Shown piece after piece: positions 18,712-27,735 of a DNA stretch of 64,000 nucleotides. Both the position numbers and the translations under genes were made by a program. This stretch comes from Aquimarina agarivorans. GTDB taxonomy: Bacteria; Bacteroidota; Bacteroidia; Flavobacteriales; Flavobacteriaceae. The notes beneath the pieces are model-generated. The model was not told the DNA's origin. It saw only the letters and a program-made list of their open reading frames with translations, and ran no database searches. Within the stretch, counting starts at the first letter, position 1. Each line of letters begins with the position of its first letter. Where the stretch lies: positions 124,001 to 188,000 of the forward strand of contig NZ_AFPB01000174.1 in the NCBI RefSeq assembly GCF_000218485.1, written 5' to 3'.

Positions 18712-18785
18712 TAATCGGCAAGCCTTGTAAAATAACGATCACAAAGCTTTGCCGATTAAAATATTTTCACCTATTTAGGTGAAAA
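18712..18785 (+). other. Two hairpins before the transposase
   Basis: TAATCGGCAAGC (18712-18723) pairs with GCTTTGCCGATTA (18746-18758) with one bulge. TTTTCACCT (18764-18772) pairs perfectly with AGGTGAAAA (18777-18785). Lying between the left end and the start at 18797, they could block read-through from outside promoters or serve as transposase binding structure. Confidence 0.6.
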
Positions 18786-18796
18786 CATCGTTGCGG

Positions 18797-20074
18797 ATGA
18801 AAATTACGTATTCTAGTGAAACTATTAATTCATTTGGCGGAATAAATTTTGCTGATCATATTGTTAGTAAAAGTTCTATCTATCAGTTAATTGACCAAAA
18901 ACTTGGTTCGAGGAGTTCAAAATCGACTTATTGTTATTCTGATTTAATACGTTCTTATTTTCTATTGACCCTCTGTGGAGGAGAATGTGCCGAAGATATT
19001 ACAGAACATTTTCGCAGAGAATTAGAACAAGTAAAAGATTTTTCGGTTTGTTCAGCAGATACGCTATTGCGAATGCAAAAAGAATTAGAGACCACCAAAC
19101 AAACCTATATTTCCTCAACTGCAGTTCAACACGATTTCAATATCATTATGAAGTTAAATGAACTGATGATTGAACTTTTAATTCACTGCAAACAACGTTC
19201 CCCTAAAAATCAATACTATATTTTTGATTACGACAATCAATTTATACCCACATCTACATACGATTCAAAACGCAGTTACAAAAAAGTCTATGGATACTTT
19301 CCAGGAAGTGCCACCATTGGGAAGAACCCTGTTTATATTGAGAACAGAAATGGAAATAGTAATGTCAAATACAAGCAAGACCAAACCCTTCAACGCGCCT
19401 ACAATACTCTTAAAAAATTTGGAATAAAACCCAAATATAGCCGTATGGATTGTGGCTCATTTGTTAAAACCGTTATTCCTGTAGTTGAAGCTAATAGTGA
19501 GTATTTCTTTATTCGAGTGCAGCGTTGCACCAGTCTTTACGGCACTATAAAAGAAATAACCCAATGGCAGGATGTTGAAATTGGCTTCAAGAACTATCAA
19601 ATTGCATCAATACAATACGCCCCTTTCGGAGAAAAAAAGACCTACAGATATGTTATAAGTAGAGAAAAAAAAGCAACTACACAAGGCGATTTATTCACTG
19701 GAGATGATTTTAAATACAGAGCTATAATGACCAATGAAACCGAAATGACGGATTTTGAGGTTATTGAGTTTTATAATGCTCGCGGAGAAAGTGAACGTGT
19801 ATTTGACCGGGTGAACAATGATTTTCATTGGAAGAAAATGCCCTTCTCTTTTTGGGAACAAAACACCGTCTTTTTGATACTAACGGCAATATGCAGAAAT
19901 ATGTTTCAATTTTTGACAGACTACATTAGTAAAAAAGTAGATTTTATTAAGCCCAACTTCCGATTAAAAAAGGTTATCTATCGTTTTATGGTTGTACCAT
20001 CAAAATGGATAAAACGCGCAAGGCAAGAGGTCTTAAAACTATTTACTAATAAACAATATCACCTCTTATTGTAA
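18797..20074 (+). CDS. IS1380-family transposase
   Basis: A 425-aa DDE transposase. MKITYSSETINSFGGINF is the usual start of IS1380 transposases, so I chose the ATG at 18797 over a GTG at 18779. The first catalytic aspartate lies in YIFDYDNQFIPTSTYDS, with the following YGYFPG stretch typical of this family. The second lies in YSRMDCGSF. The frame is intact over the full length and the protein should be functional. Confidence 0.93.
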   Translation: MKITYSSETINSFGGINFADHIVSKSSIYQLIDQKLGSRSSKSTYCYSDLIRSYFLLTLCGGECAEDITEHFRRELEQVKDFSVCSADTLLRMQKELETTKQTYISSTAVQHDFNIIMKLNELMIELLIHCKQRSPKNQYYIFDYDNQFIPTSTYDSKRSYKKVYGYFPGSATIGKNPVYIENRNGNSNVKYKQDQTLQRAYNTLKKFGIKPKYSRMDCGSFVKTVIPVVEANSEYFFIRVQRCTSLYGTIKEITQWQDVEIGFKNYQIASIQYAPFGEKKTYRYVISREKKATTQGDLFTGDDFKYRAIMTNETEMTDFEVIEFYNARGESERVFDRVNNDFHWKKMPFSFWEQNTVFLILTAICRNMFQFLTDYISKKVDFIKPNFRLKKVIYRFMVVPSKWIKRARQEVLKLFTNKQYHLLL

Positions 20075-20338
20075 TGAAAAACTTAATTCACAAGAACAAT
20101 CTTGGGATAACTACGCTTTATTCAATTATTTAAATAACTAAAAATGAGATTGTTGAAAAATAAAAAAATAGATAGCTATTATTTTGCTTACGGAATTCCT
20201 AAAATAAGAATTGACAAATGTTTTTATTTACCAAAATAAAATAACCCTTAAAAATCTCGCTTGTAATCTAAAAATTAGCGAAAATAAAGCTATTAATAAC
20301 TTAAACTAACAACAAAAAAATTAGCTGCGGATTTTAGG

Positions 20339-20399
20339 AAATAAAAAAACTGGAAGCAGTTGACGAAGTAATAAATAACTTTTTTAATGTAGTGTTCAT
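20339..20399 (-). pseudogene. Lipoprotein gene, N-terminal signal-peptide fragment
   Basis: Read on the minus strand from ATG at 20399, this encodes MNTTLKKLFITSSTASSFFI, a lipoprotein signal peptide that stops at the IS edge. With the IS and one AAATA copy removed it reads on as S-C-G-S-D-D, giving lipobox FFISC and joining the 18683-18188 fragment in frame. Confidence 0.85.
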
Positions 20400-20971
20400 T
20401 TAGGTGTTTTAGTTTTTAAATTATTATTAATTTTTTGAGCTAGTTATGGTTTTAAAAAGTAGTTTAGGAGTGGTTCAAATGGGGCATACGTTTCCCAGCT
20501 CGAAAAATGACTTTTCAAAAAAATAGTAGCTCTTTGAGAAACTAATTATTTAAACAAGGGGGGTAGTTTAAAATACTAGTGTATTTCTATTGAGTTCAAA
20601 ATTAATGAATAGAAGAACTCAAAAACATATTTTTTTTAAAAAGCAGCCTAATTAATTTTTTTGTTGCTACTTATTTTTTGGTAAGTATTATATAAATTAA
20701 AGCTTGAACGGTTATTTAACCTTTTATTAGTAGGAATAAACTTCTGTGAATGAAAGTAATGTTAAATGCTTAAAAATAAGTTTTTTTAATTGTAAAATTG
20801 CACACAATCAATTGATTTTTAAAATTTTAAAAATTTATTTGCTACAGTGATTTTCCTACAAAGCCTAAATTTTAAAGTTGAGGTCTATCTATGTCAACTT
20901 GATTCAAAAACGAGTCATTTGAAAAAAATAATTGCATTTTTATACTGTGTTAAATTAAACCTGAGCTTATT
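20400..20971. other. Intergenic region upstream of the CHAT-hydrolase gene
   Basis: About 570 AT-rich bases that hold the old promoter region of the split lipoprotein gene (leftward) and the start region of the CHAT gene (rightward). I see no ORF, RNA gene or consensus -7 box. Confidence 0.45.
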
Positions 20972-23900
20972 ATGACTACGCCGCAAAAAATAATCTTCCA
21001 TGGCAAAGCACAAGATATTCCTTTGCAGGAAAGCAGTGCATCATTATTTTTACAAACGACAGTCAAAGAGGCATATCAAATTGCGGTTAACCGAAATAAA
21101 TCGCTTGAACAAATTGTTGAAGTAGCGGCTAATGATCTTATTGAAATGGAGTTTGAAAACGGATTTATTCGAATAATGACGCCAGATCAAATTAATGAAG
21201 AATTCCCGGGTAGAAAAACCCGAAGCACCAAAAATGGGAAGCCAATTGATGCCATTCATATTCCAAATTATATTGACGAAAAAAGGCAGTCGCGTGGTAT
21301 TATTAAAAATATACTGAAATATCTAAAAATCATTTCAGTAGAAGAGCAAGTGGCTAAGTTGTCGGCGTTGGTGCTCACAAAAAATATTGAAACAAAACTA
21401 ATTTCTACTGAGGGGCTTTTTTATTGCTTTAACAATCCTAATTTAATTGAAGGACCCGTACTGGGGTTAAAAAGTAATCAGCCTGTTTTATTGTTGTTGC
21501 ACGGTACGGCTTTAAATGCAGCAGGTAGTTTTGGTAGTTTTCTAAACGAAGGTTCACCTTCTCAGGCATGGATCAAATTAAAGGAAAAATACAAGAAGCA
21601 AATTATTACATACGAGCATAAAACGCTTTCAAAAAGTCCGCTTGAAAATGCAGTGCATTTGTTGGAAAGCTTGCCCCAAAACTGCAAACTAGATATCATT
21701 TCACATTCCCGGGGCGGTTTAATTGGCGAAATCCTGGCACGGTATAGCTCAGCAACAAATCAGGTTTTTTCACCCATTGAACTGGATTTTTTAAAATCAA
21801 TGGACCGTACCGAGGATTTAAAACATGCCGAACGTATTAATGCATTAATGAGTACAAAAAACATAAGTGTTGGTAAGTTTGTGCGGGTAGCTTGTCCAGT
21901 TTCGGGGACTACATTGGCATCCAAAAGATTGGATGACTATTTTACGGTACTGCTCAATTTAATAGGCCTTATTCCTGGGTTAATGGGAAATTCAATTTAC
22001 GGCTACATAAAGTCTTTTTTAATTGCCTTTGTTAAAAATAAAGAAAATATCAATATTCTTCCAGGGTTGGAGTCCATGATGCCAGAGTCTCCTTTAATTA
22101 GGGTGCTAAACAATGCCTCACTAACTGTAAATTCGGAATTGTATGTTATTTCAGGCGATGTTAAATATCACGGTATTTTTCATTCGTTATCCGTACTGCT
22201 GGCCGACGTTTTTTTTAGAACAGAGCACGATTTTGTAGTCAATACAGCTTCAATGTTTGGTGGAGCTACCAGGCAAACAATGTACTATACTTTTAATAGT
22301 AATAAGGATATTAGTCATTTTAAGTACTTTTATAATAAATCTTCGCAGGGTTATATTGCTTCGGCTTTATTAGGGGACACGGCTGATTTTAAAAAACTAA
22401 CCCAAGAAACCGCCGTATCCTTTGAAGCAAGTGGCGTACGTGGCGTGCTTGATGCCGTTTCAAGTGAGGTTACTTTTAATAACAACAAACCCATTGTATA
22501 TGTTGTTCCAGGTATAATGGGGAGTAAATTACGGGTAAAAGGCGATCGTATTTGGGTGAACCCATTGAGTTTGGTCACTGGCGGAATGGAACGCATTAAA
22601 AGTACTGCCAAAAATGTGGAAGCCTACGGATTAATGGGGTCGGCTTACAGGAGCTTTTTAAAGGAGTTACGTAAAAAGAATAATGTGATCCCCTTTCCGT
22701 TTGATTGGCGAAAGTCCACTATTGAGGCAGCACATTTACTGGCAGCGGATTTAAAAATAAGATTGGAAACCACCTCGCAGCCTATTCGTATTGTGGCACA
22801 TTCTATGGGAGGACTAGTAATTCATGCACTATATAGTTTGCCTGAATATGAAGAATTGTGGGAGGAGCTTGTCAGCAGAAAAGGGGCAAGAGTACTTTTT
22901 TTAGGCTCACCTTTAAAGGGATCGCACATGATTCCTTCGTTATTTTTGAAAAAGAACAAGCCTTTCAAAATTCTGCACCGTATGGATTTGAAAAATTCAG
23001 CCAAAAAGATGCTGGATATCATTAAAGATTACCAAGGGTTGTTAGAATTGTTACCGATTGATGCGGAACATGCCTATTTTGAAACTGAAGTATGGGACAA
23101 ACTAAATACTACCGAAACTGATTTTGCGAAGCCTTCGGAGGCATTGTTGTCAAAATCAATTGAAATTCATGAGCTGATAAAACAAAAACCCTTAAAAGGA
23201 GAAGCTTTACTTTATGTTGCCGGAAAGGATCGTTTTACACCCCATAAATTAGATTTTACTAAGGATGGCGCCCAACTTATGGCAACAAGTCAAGGGGATG
23301 GCAGTGTAACCTGGGCAACTGGGATACCCGACACCTTACAAAATGCGACTTGGTACATGAATGTGACCCACGGTAAAATGTGTGACGAAAAGAAACATTT
23401 CCCTGCTTTAATGGAATTGCTGGAATCAGGAACAACAAATTTATTGTCGCAAAGTCCTATTGTAGTCCGTGGTGAGCAAAACGATATGATAATGCCTAAT
23501 GAAGATGCTTTAATGATTACGGATCAACTTGCGTTAGAAAAGGTAATTATGGGAATCCATCATTTTCCTGATGTGGAGGAACCTAATACTATGATTGCTA
23601 TTGAAATCAGTCACGGCGATTTGGGGAATGCAAAATATCCTGTGGCAGTTGGGCATCATATCAACGATCCTATAGTAAGTGCCGAAAGTGTGGTAGATTA
23701 TTATATGAATTACCGTTTGTCCAAAAATAAAGCAGTCAACGTATATCCAGGATTGTTGGAAACCTCTTTAGTTATGTTTAATGAATCGCCCACTCTGTTC
23801 CAGGGAGCGGTTGTTATAGGATTGGGTGAGTACGGAGTGTTAAACGAGGGAAATTTGACTAAAAGTGTCACTAATGGTATGCTGAATTACGCGGTTACTT

Positions 23901-26359
23901 ATGCTAATAAAAATTACCAGTCCAAAGATAACATGAGCCATATAGGGATTAGCGTGTTATTAATTGGTAGTGATTACAGTGGATTGCCGGTTAAAAATTC
24001 CATGCGAGCTATATTAAATGGAGTCATTGCCGCCAATAAAAAATTAACGACAATGAATGACCAAAGTATACAATGCATTGGACATGTAGAATTTATTGAA
24101 ATTTATGAGGACAGGGCAATACACGCCATGCACGAATTAATTAAATTAAAAAAGGAACCTGCTTTTGTGGAGCATGTGCAAATAGATGATCCTTACATTA
24201 AAAAGCTTTCAGGAAGGCGCAAACGCATTCCCGGCGATCAATCTTCGGTATGGTGGCACCGTTTAAAAATTGAAGGTGCTAAACAAGGAATTGCTAACCC
24301 TACTGAGTGCACTAACGCTCCTTTAAAATTTGTTTCCCTTACGGATAAGGCTAGGGCCGAAGAAGAAATAAAACCCACTCAGCGTATTTTGATTGATAAA
24401 CTAATTGCATCGTCAGTACAAAATAACGAGTGGAATGAAGAAAAAGCACGCACACTTTTTAACCTGTTAATTCCAAATAATTTTAAGGATTATACTACTG
24501 ATAATAAGAATATTTTATTCATTTTAGATGAAAATTCAGCGCAATATCCTTGGGAAATATTGCATTTGCCCAACGCAAAAAGTAATAAGCCTTTGGTTAC
24601 TCAAATTGGATTTATCAGGCAATTGGTAACAAAAAATTACGCATCCGTAAATGCAGCTGTTGAAAATAATGTTTTGGTGGTGGGCAATCCTAAAAATCCA
24701 ATTTCATCATTACCAGGTGCCGAGGATGAAGCTCATAGCGTGGCTGAAATTTTTCAAAAACAGTCATTTCATGTCGAAAAATCAATAGCTGAGGATGGAG
24801 TAGGTATCATCAATAAACTACTCGGAGGCATCAATTACAAAATCATACATTTTGCAGGTCATGGAATTATAGGAAATAAACCGGCAGAAACAGGCGTAGT
24901 ATTGGATAATGGTATTTTAATTACCGCTATGGAAATAGATGCCTTGCCAAAAACCCCTGAATTTGCTTTTATCAATTGTTGTTATTTAGGTAAAACAGAA
25001 GCAATAACCCTGGAGTTTAACAAATTAGCGGCTAATGTGGGGACACAATTTATTCAAAAAGGTGTCAAAGCAGTAGTGGCAGCAGGCTGGGCGGTTGATG
25101 ATGGTGCTGCAAAACATTTTGCAGAAGTCCTATACAATTCGCTTTTACATGGCGAAACTTTTGGGCAGGCCGTGCAAAATGCGCGCTTGTCTACCTATAA
25201 TACGTATCCATCCAGCAATACATGGGCGGCTTACCAATGTTATGGCGATCCTTTTTATAGGCTTACTGACGATTTGCGTATCAATATAAAAGAAAAAATC
25301 ACTTACGTTGATCCTTTGGAAGTTATTGTGGATGTTGATAACTTAACCAGTCAGGCGGAACCCGCGTCCAGCAGGGATCGGAAAAATTTGAGCGAACAAC
25401 TGAGTAGTATTATTAGTCAAATTCCTCAAAAATGGTTTGGAAAATCAAAAATTGTTGAGGCTATTGCCAACTGTTATTACGAATTGAATTTATACGAAAA
25501 TGCCATGGAGTATTTTGGTAAGTTGGGCGATCTTATTGATGGTAATACCAGTCTTGAAAGCATGTTGCGTATGGCCAATATCCAAACTAAAATTTCAGTA
25601 AAACAACTTAAAAATCCTGATCAACTTACAAACAACAAAAAAAAGCAAGCCTGTACTGTCATTTTAAAATCGGAACAAATTATCGATAATTTAATCAGTT
25701 TAGGTGAAAATAGTAGGCGATTTGGAGTTAAAGGAGGGCATTTTAAGCGTAAATGCATGGTAAATTTTAATGTTGATGCATATTTAAAAAGCGGTAAGGG
25801 TGATTTTACCGTGGCTACGCAACTTGATTTTATTAAAGAATGCTTGTTAAAAGCTATTGAAGCTTATCATAAAGCAAGCTTGTTTGTTACGGAGCAACAG
25901 CAAGATTATTATGCTATTTTAAACTGGGCAACTTTAGAAACTATTTATAAATTATATGACGGCACAAGAAAAACGTGGTTGGCTAGTGCCGAAAAAAGAA
26001 TAAAACAACTGGAAACCGAATTTGAAAATGCTCCGGACGCTTCTCGCTCTTTCTGGTATCAAATATTCCCTGCGGCTATTGAAATTCACAAACTTTTAAA
26101 TATTACTACAGATTTAAAAAGGAAAAGATGCTTGACTAAATTGGTGGCTATTTATGATATGAATTGGTCCAAAGGAGGATCAGTCAGGAAAGCAGAAAAT
26201 ACCTTGGGGCATATTGATTTTTTAATTATTATGTTGCAAAATAGGTTGAAATTTAAAATAGCGGCTGAAAAAAAGAAAGAAATTGAATCCATCATTGAGT
26301 CTTATGTTTTTTTAAGAAGAAAATTAACGCAAATTTTAATTCCAACCACGCAGTACTAA
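20972..26359 (+). CDS. Double alpha/beta-hydrolase plus CHAT protease, giant multidomain protein
   Basis: A 1795-aa protein without signal peptide. In order: an N-terminal region (1-165); a first alpha/beta hydrolase with LLHGTALNAAGSF and nucleophile elbow SHSRGG (Ser246); a second, LCAT/PGAP1-like hydrolase with VVPGIMGSKL and AHSMGG (Ser611); a linker (about 830-1130); a CHAT (caspase-like) protease with HFAGHG (His1297) and FINCCYLG (Cys1337 likely catalytic); and a helical TPR-like tail (about 1450-1795, with YENAMEYFGKLGDL). It combines two potential lipid/ester hydrolases with a protease. A TIR-protein gene follows 44 bases later. Such effector combinations are typical of antiphage or regulated-death systems; here that is inference. 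Confidence 0.85.
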   Translation: MTTPQKIIFHGKAQDIPLQESSASLFLQTTVKEAYQIAVNRNKSLEQIVEVAANDLIEMEFENGFIRIMTPDQINEEFPGRKTRSTKNGKPIDAIHIPNYIDEKRQSRGIIKNILKYLKIISVEEQVAKLSALVLTKNIETKLISTEGLFYCFNNPNLIEGPVLGLKSNQPVLLLLHGTALNAAGSFGSFLNEGSPSQAWIKLKEKYKKQIITYEHKTLSKSPLENAVHLLESLPQNCKLDIISHSRGGLIGEILARYSSATNQVFSPIELDFLKSMDRTEDLKHAERINALMSTKNISVGKFVRVACPVSGTTLASKRLDDYFTVLLNLIGLIPGLMGNSIYGYIKSFLIAFVKNKENINILPGLESMMPESPLIRVLNNASLTVNSELYVISGDVKYHGIFHSLSVLLADVFFRTEHDFVVNTASMFGGATRQTMYYTFNSNKDISHFKYFYNKSSQGYIASALLGDTADFKKLTQETAVSFEASGVRGVLDAVSSEVTFNNNKPIVYVVPGIMGSKLRVKGDRIWVNPLSLVTGGMERIKSTAKNVEAYGLMGSAYRSFLKELRKKNNVIPFPFDWRKSTIEAAHLLAADLKIRLETTSQPIRIVAHSMGGLVIHALYSLPEYEELWEELVSRKGARVLFLGSPLKGSHMIPSLFLKKNKPFKILHRMDLKNSAKKMLDIIKDYQGLLELLPIDAEHAYFETEVWDKLNTTETDFAKPSEALLSKSIEIHELIKQKPLKGEALLYVAGKDRFTPHKLDFTKDGAQLMATSQGDGSVTWATGIPDTLQNATWYMNVTHGKMCDEKKHFPALMELLESGTTNLLSQSPIVVRGEQNDMIMPNEDALMITDQLALEKVIMGIHHFPDVEEPNTMIAIEISHGDLGNAKYPVAVGHHINDPIVSAESVVDYYMNYRLSKNKAVNVYPGLLETSLVMFNESPTLFQGAVVIGLGEYGVLNEGNLTKSVTNGMLNYAVTYANKNYQSKDNMSHIGISVLLIGSDYSGLPVKNSMRAILNGVIAANKKLTTMNDQSIQCIGHVEFIEIYEDRAIHAMHELIKLKKEPAFVEHVQIDDPYIKKLSGRRKRIPGDQSSVWWHRLKIEGAKQGIANPTECTNAPLKFVSLTDKARAEEEIKPTQRILIDKLIASSVQNNEWNEEKARTLFNLLIPNNFKDYTTDNKNILFILDENSAQYPWEILHLPNAKSNKPLVTQIGFIRQLVTKNYASVNAAVENNVLVVGNPKNPISSLPGAEDEAHSVAEIFQKQSFHVEKSIAEDGVGIINKLLGGINYKIIHFAGHGIIGNKPAETGVVLDNGILITAMEIDALPKTPEFAFINCCYLGKTEAITLEFNKLAANVGTQFIQKGVKAVVAAGWAVDDGAAKHFAEVLYNSLLHGETFGQAVQNARLSTYNTYPSSNTWAAYQCYGDPFYRLTDDLRINIKEKITYVDPLEVIVDVDNLTSQAEPASSRDRKNLSEQLSSIISQIPQKWFGKSKIVEAIANCYYELNLYENAMEYFGKLGDLIDGNTSLESMLRMANIQTKISVKQLKNPDQLTNNKKKQACTVILKSEQIIDNLISLGENSRRFGVKGGHFKRKCMVNFNVDAYLKSGKGDFTVATQLDFIKECLLKAIEAYHKASLFVTEQQQDYYAILNWATLETIYKLYDGTRKTWLASAEKRIKQLETEFENAPDASRSFWYQIFPAAIEIHKLLNITTDLKRKRCLTKLVAIYDMNWSKGGSVRKAENTLGHIDFLIIMLQNRLKFKIAAEKKKEIESIIESYVFLRRKLTQILIPTTQY

Positions 26360-26403
26360 GTTGTTAGGGATGGTTTTACATTCAAATTTTATAAAAAATC
26401 AAA

Positions 26404-27129
26404 GTGAGTAACAGTGTTTTTATAAGTTACAGTAAAAAGGATATTCATTTTTTGGAAGCCTTGCGGGTACATTTAAGTTATTTGGAACGCGAATATGATT
26501 TTGAAATATGGGAAGATTCTAAAATTGAGGCTGGGGATGATTGGCGAAAAGAAATTTATGAAGCTATAGCAAAAACCAGTATTGGAATACTTATGGTGAG
26601 TGCAAATTTTATAGCTTCTGATTTTATAACTAATGAAGAACTACCAGCATTATTAGCTATTGCAGAAAAAAAAGGAGCTAAAATTTTTTCAATCATAATT
26701 AGTCATTGCATGTTTACCAATATAGCGCCAATTGCTAAGCTGCAAAGCTTAAATCCGCCTACGCAACCAGTAGTGGGTATGAACGTTGCTGAAAAAGATG
26801 CATTTTTTTTAAAAGTAACTCAGGAGGTTAAAAGAGCATTAGAGTCTACTGAAAATCAAAAATTTGCAAACAAAAAGTCTGTAGGTATGGCTTCAGGATT
26901 AGCGCAATCATTTATAAAAGTTTTTGTAGTTCAATTGCTGTTTACAAACACCGAAGGATTGACAATTTCGGATATTCAAAAAAGGTTACTGTTGGAAAAA
27001 CGCAAATACTTAGTTCAAGTTATTCAAGAATTAATTGCCGAAGAAATGCTTTTAAAAAAGAAAATTGCAAATCGGGTGTGTTATTATTTAAGCGATCAAG
27101 GAGCAACAGTATGCAGTAAATACATATAG
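26404..27129 (+). CDS. TIR domain protein with C-terminal winged helix
   Basis: A 241-aa protein starting at GTG (26404). Residues 4-150 are a TIR domain: VFISYSKKDIHFLEAL, the WEDSKIEAGDDWRKEI loop, ILMVSANFIASDF and the putative catalytic glutamate in TNEEL (78-79). Residues 170-241 look like a winged helix (LTISDIQKRLLLEKRKYL, VCYYLSDQGATV). Bacterial TIR domains with this glutamate cleave NAD or make signalling nucleotides. Adjacent to the CHAT-hydrolase gene on the same strand, it could be sensor or effector partner. A TIR-winged helix fusion is unusual and may also bind DNA. Confidence 0.82.
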   Translation: MSNSVFISYSKKDIHFLEALRVHLSYLEREYDFEIWEDSKIEAGDDWRKEIYEAIAKTSIGILMVSANFIASDFITNEELPALLAIAEKKGAKIFSIIISHCMFTNIAPIAKLQSLNPPTQPVVGMNVAEKDAFFLKVTQEVKRALESTENQKFANKKSVGMASGLAQSFIKVFVVQLLFTNTEGLTISDIQKRLLLEKRKYLVQVIQELIAEEMLLKKKIANRVCYYLSDQGATVCSKYI

Positions 27130-27735
27130 TTAGTACTATACTGAGAATTGCTTTGATCCTCGTGTTTTACGTCCTAAGCTAGACGGTACAAAGCAAATCT
27201 CATTTAAGTACAAGTCACTTAATGAAAACTCAATTCGGACATTGTCCGATCCGATATGTGATGTCATTTGCTTCATTTTAATTGTATTATTTTCTAATAA
27301 CAGCGCAAATATAGCGCCAAATCAAATTATTACCCGAAAAATAAAAGGATATTTTAATTTTGGCAGGGGTTGTAAAGCGTTCCTAACATTTAATAACCTG
27401 TTAAATGGTTCTTTTTATATTGACGTAAAATTTCTACAGGCGCATTTTAATTCGGCAAATACATGTAGGTTTTGGTATACTCATGTTAAGCTTTTTGAAC
27501 AGCTAATCTGATGATTAGTAATTATATAAAATCCTGTTTTTCAAAATCTTATTGTTTTTAATTTAGTACCGGTAGCCTTTTGTTTTCCTTAAAGCAATAG
27601 TGGCTTAATATTTACAAGCAACAAGTAACAATTTAGCAACACTATGGTAATTATTTGACAGTATTTTTCTAATACAAAAAAAAGTATTTGATTTTAATTT
27701 TGGTATCAAACCAATGATAATTAAACTTAAGTAAA
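27130..27735. other. Intergenic region with a 15-bp palindrome
   Basis: About 600 bases between the TIR gene and the PhoX-like gene. An ORF at 27242-27511 has no protein-like character and is not annotated. The notable element is TCGGACA-T-TGTCCGA (27235-27249), a perfect palindrome, GC-rich for this genome. No terminator was found. Confidence 0.4.

Larger units (their letters stand above)
18684..20338 (+). mobile_element. Complete IS1380-family insertion sequence
   Basis: A 1655-bp element. The ends are CCTAGTATCCGCA (18684-18696) and the reverse complement of CCTAAAATCCGCA at the right (to 20338), matching in 11 of 13 bases and resembling ISEcp1-type CCTAG ends. It is flanked by the 5-bp direct repeat AAATA (18679-18683 and 20339-20343). 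It encodes one transposase, and a hairpin-rich leader precedes that gene. Intact ends, target duplication and reading frame indicate recent insertion and possible activity. Confidence 0.93.

Noticed and set aside
27242..27511. 89-aa frame between TIR and PhoX-like genes
   Set aside because: Its translation is a mix of Cys, Phe and Ile without domain, signal or neighbour support; the region looks non-coding.
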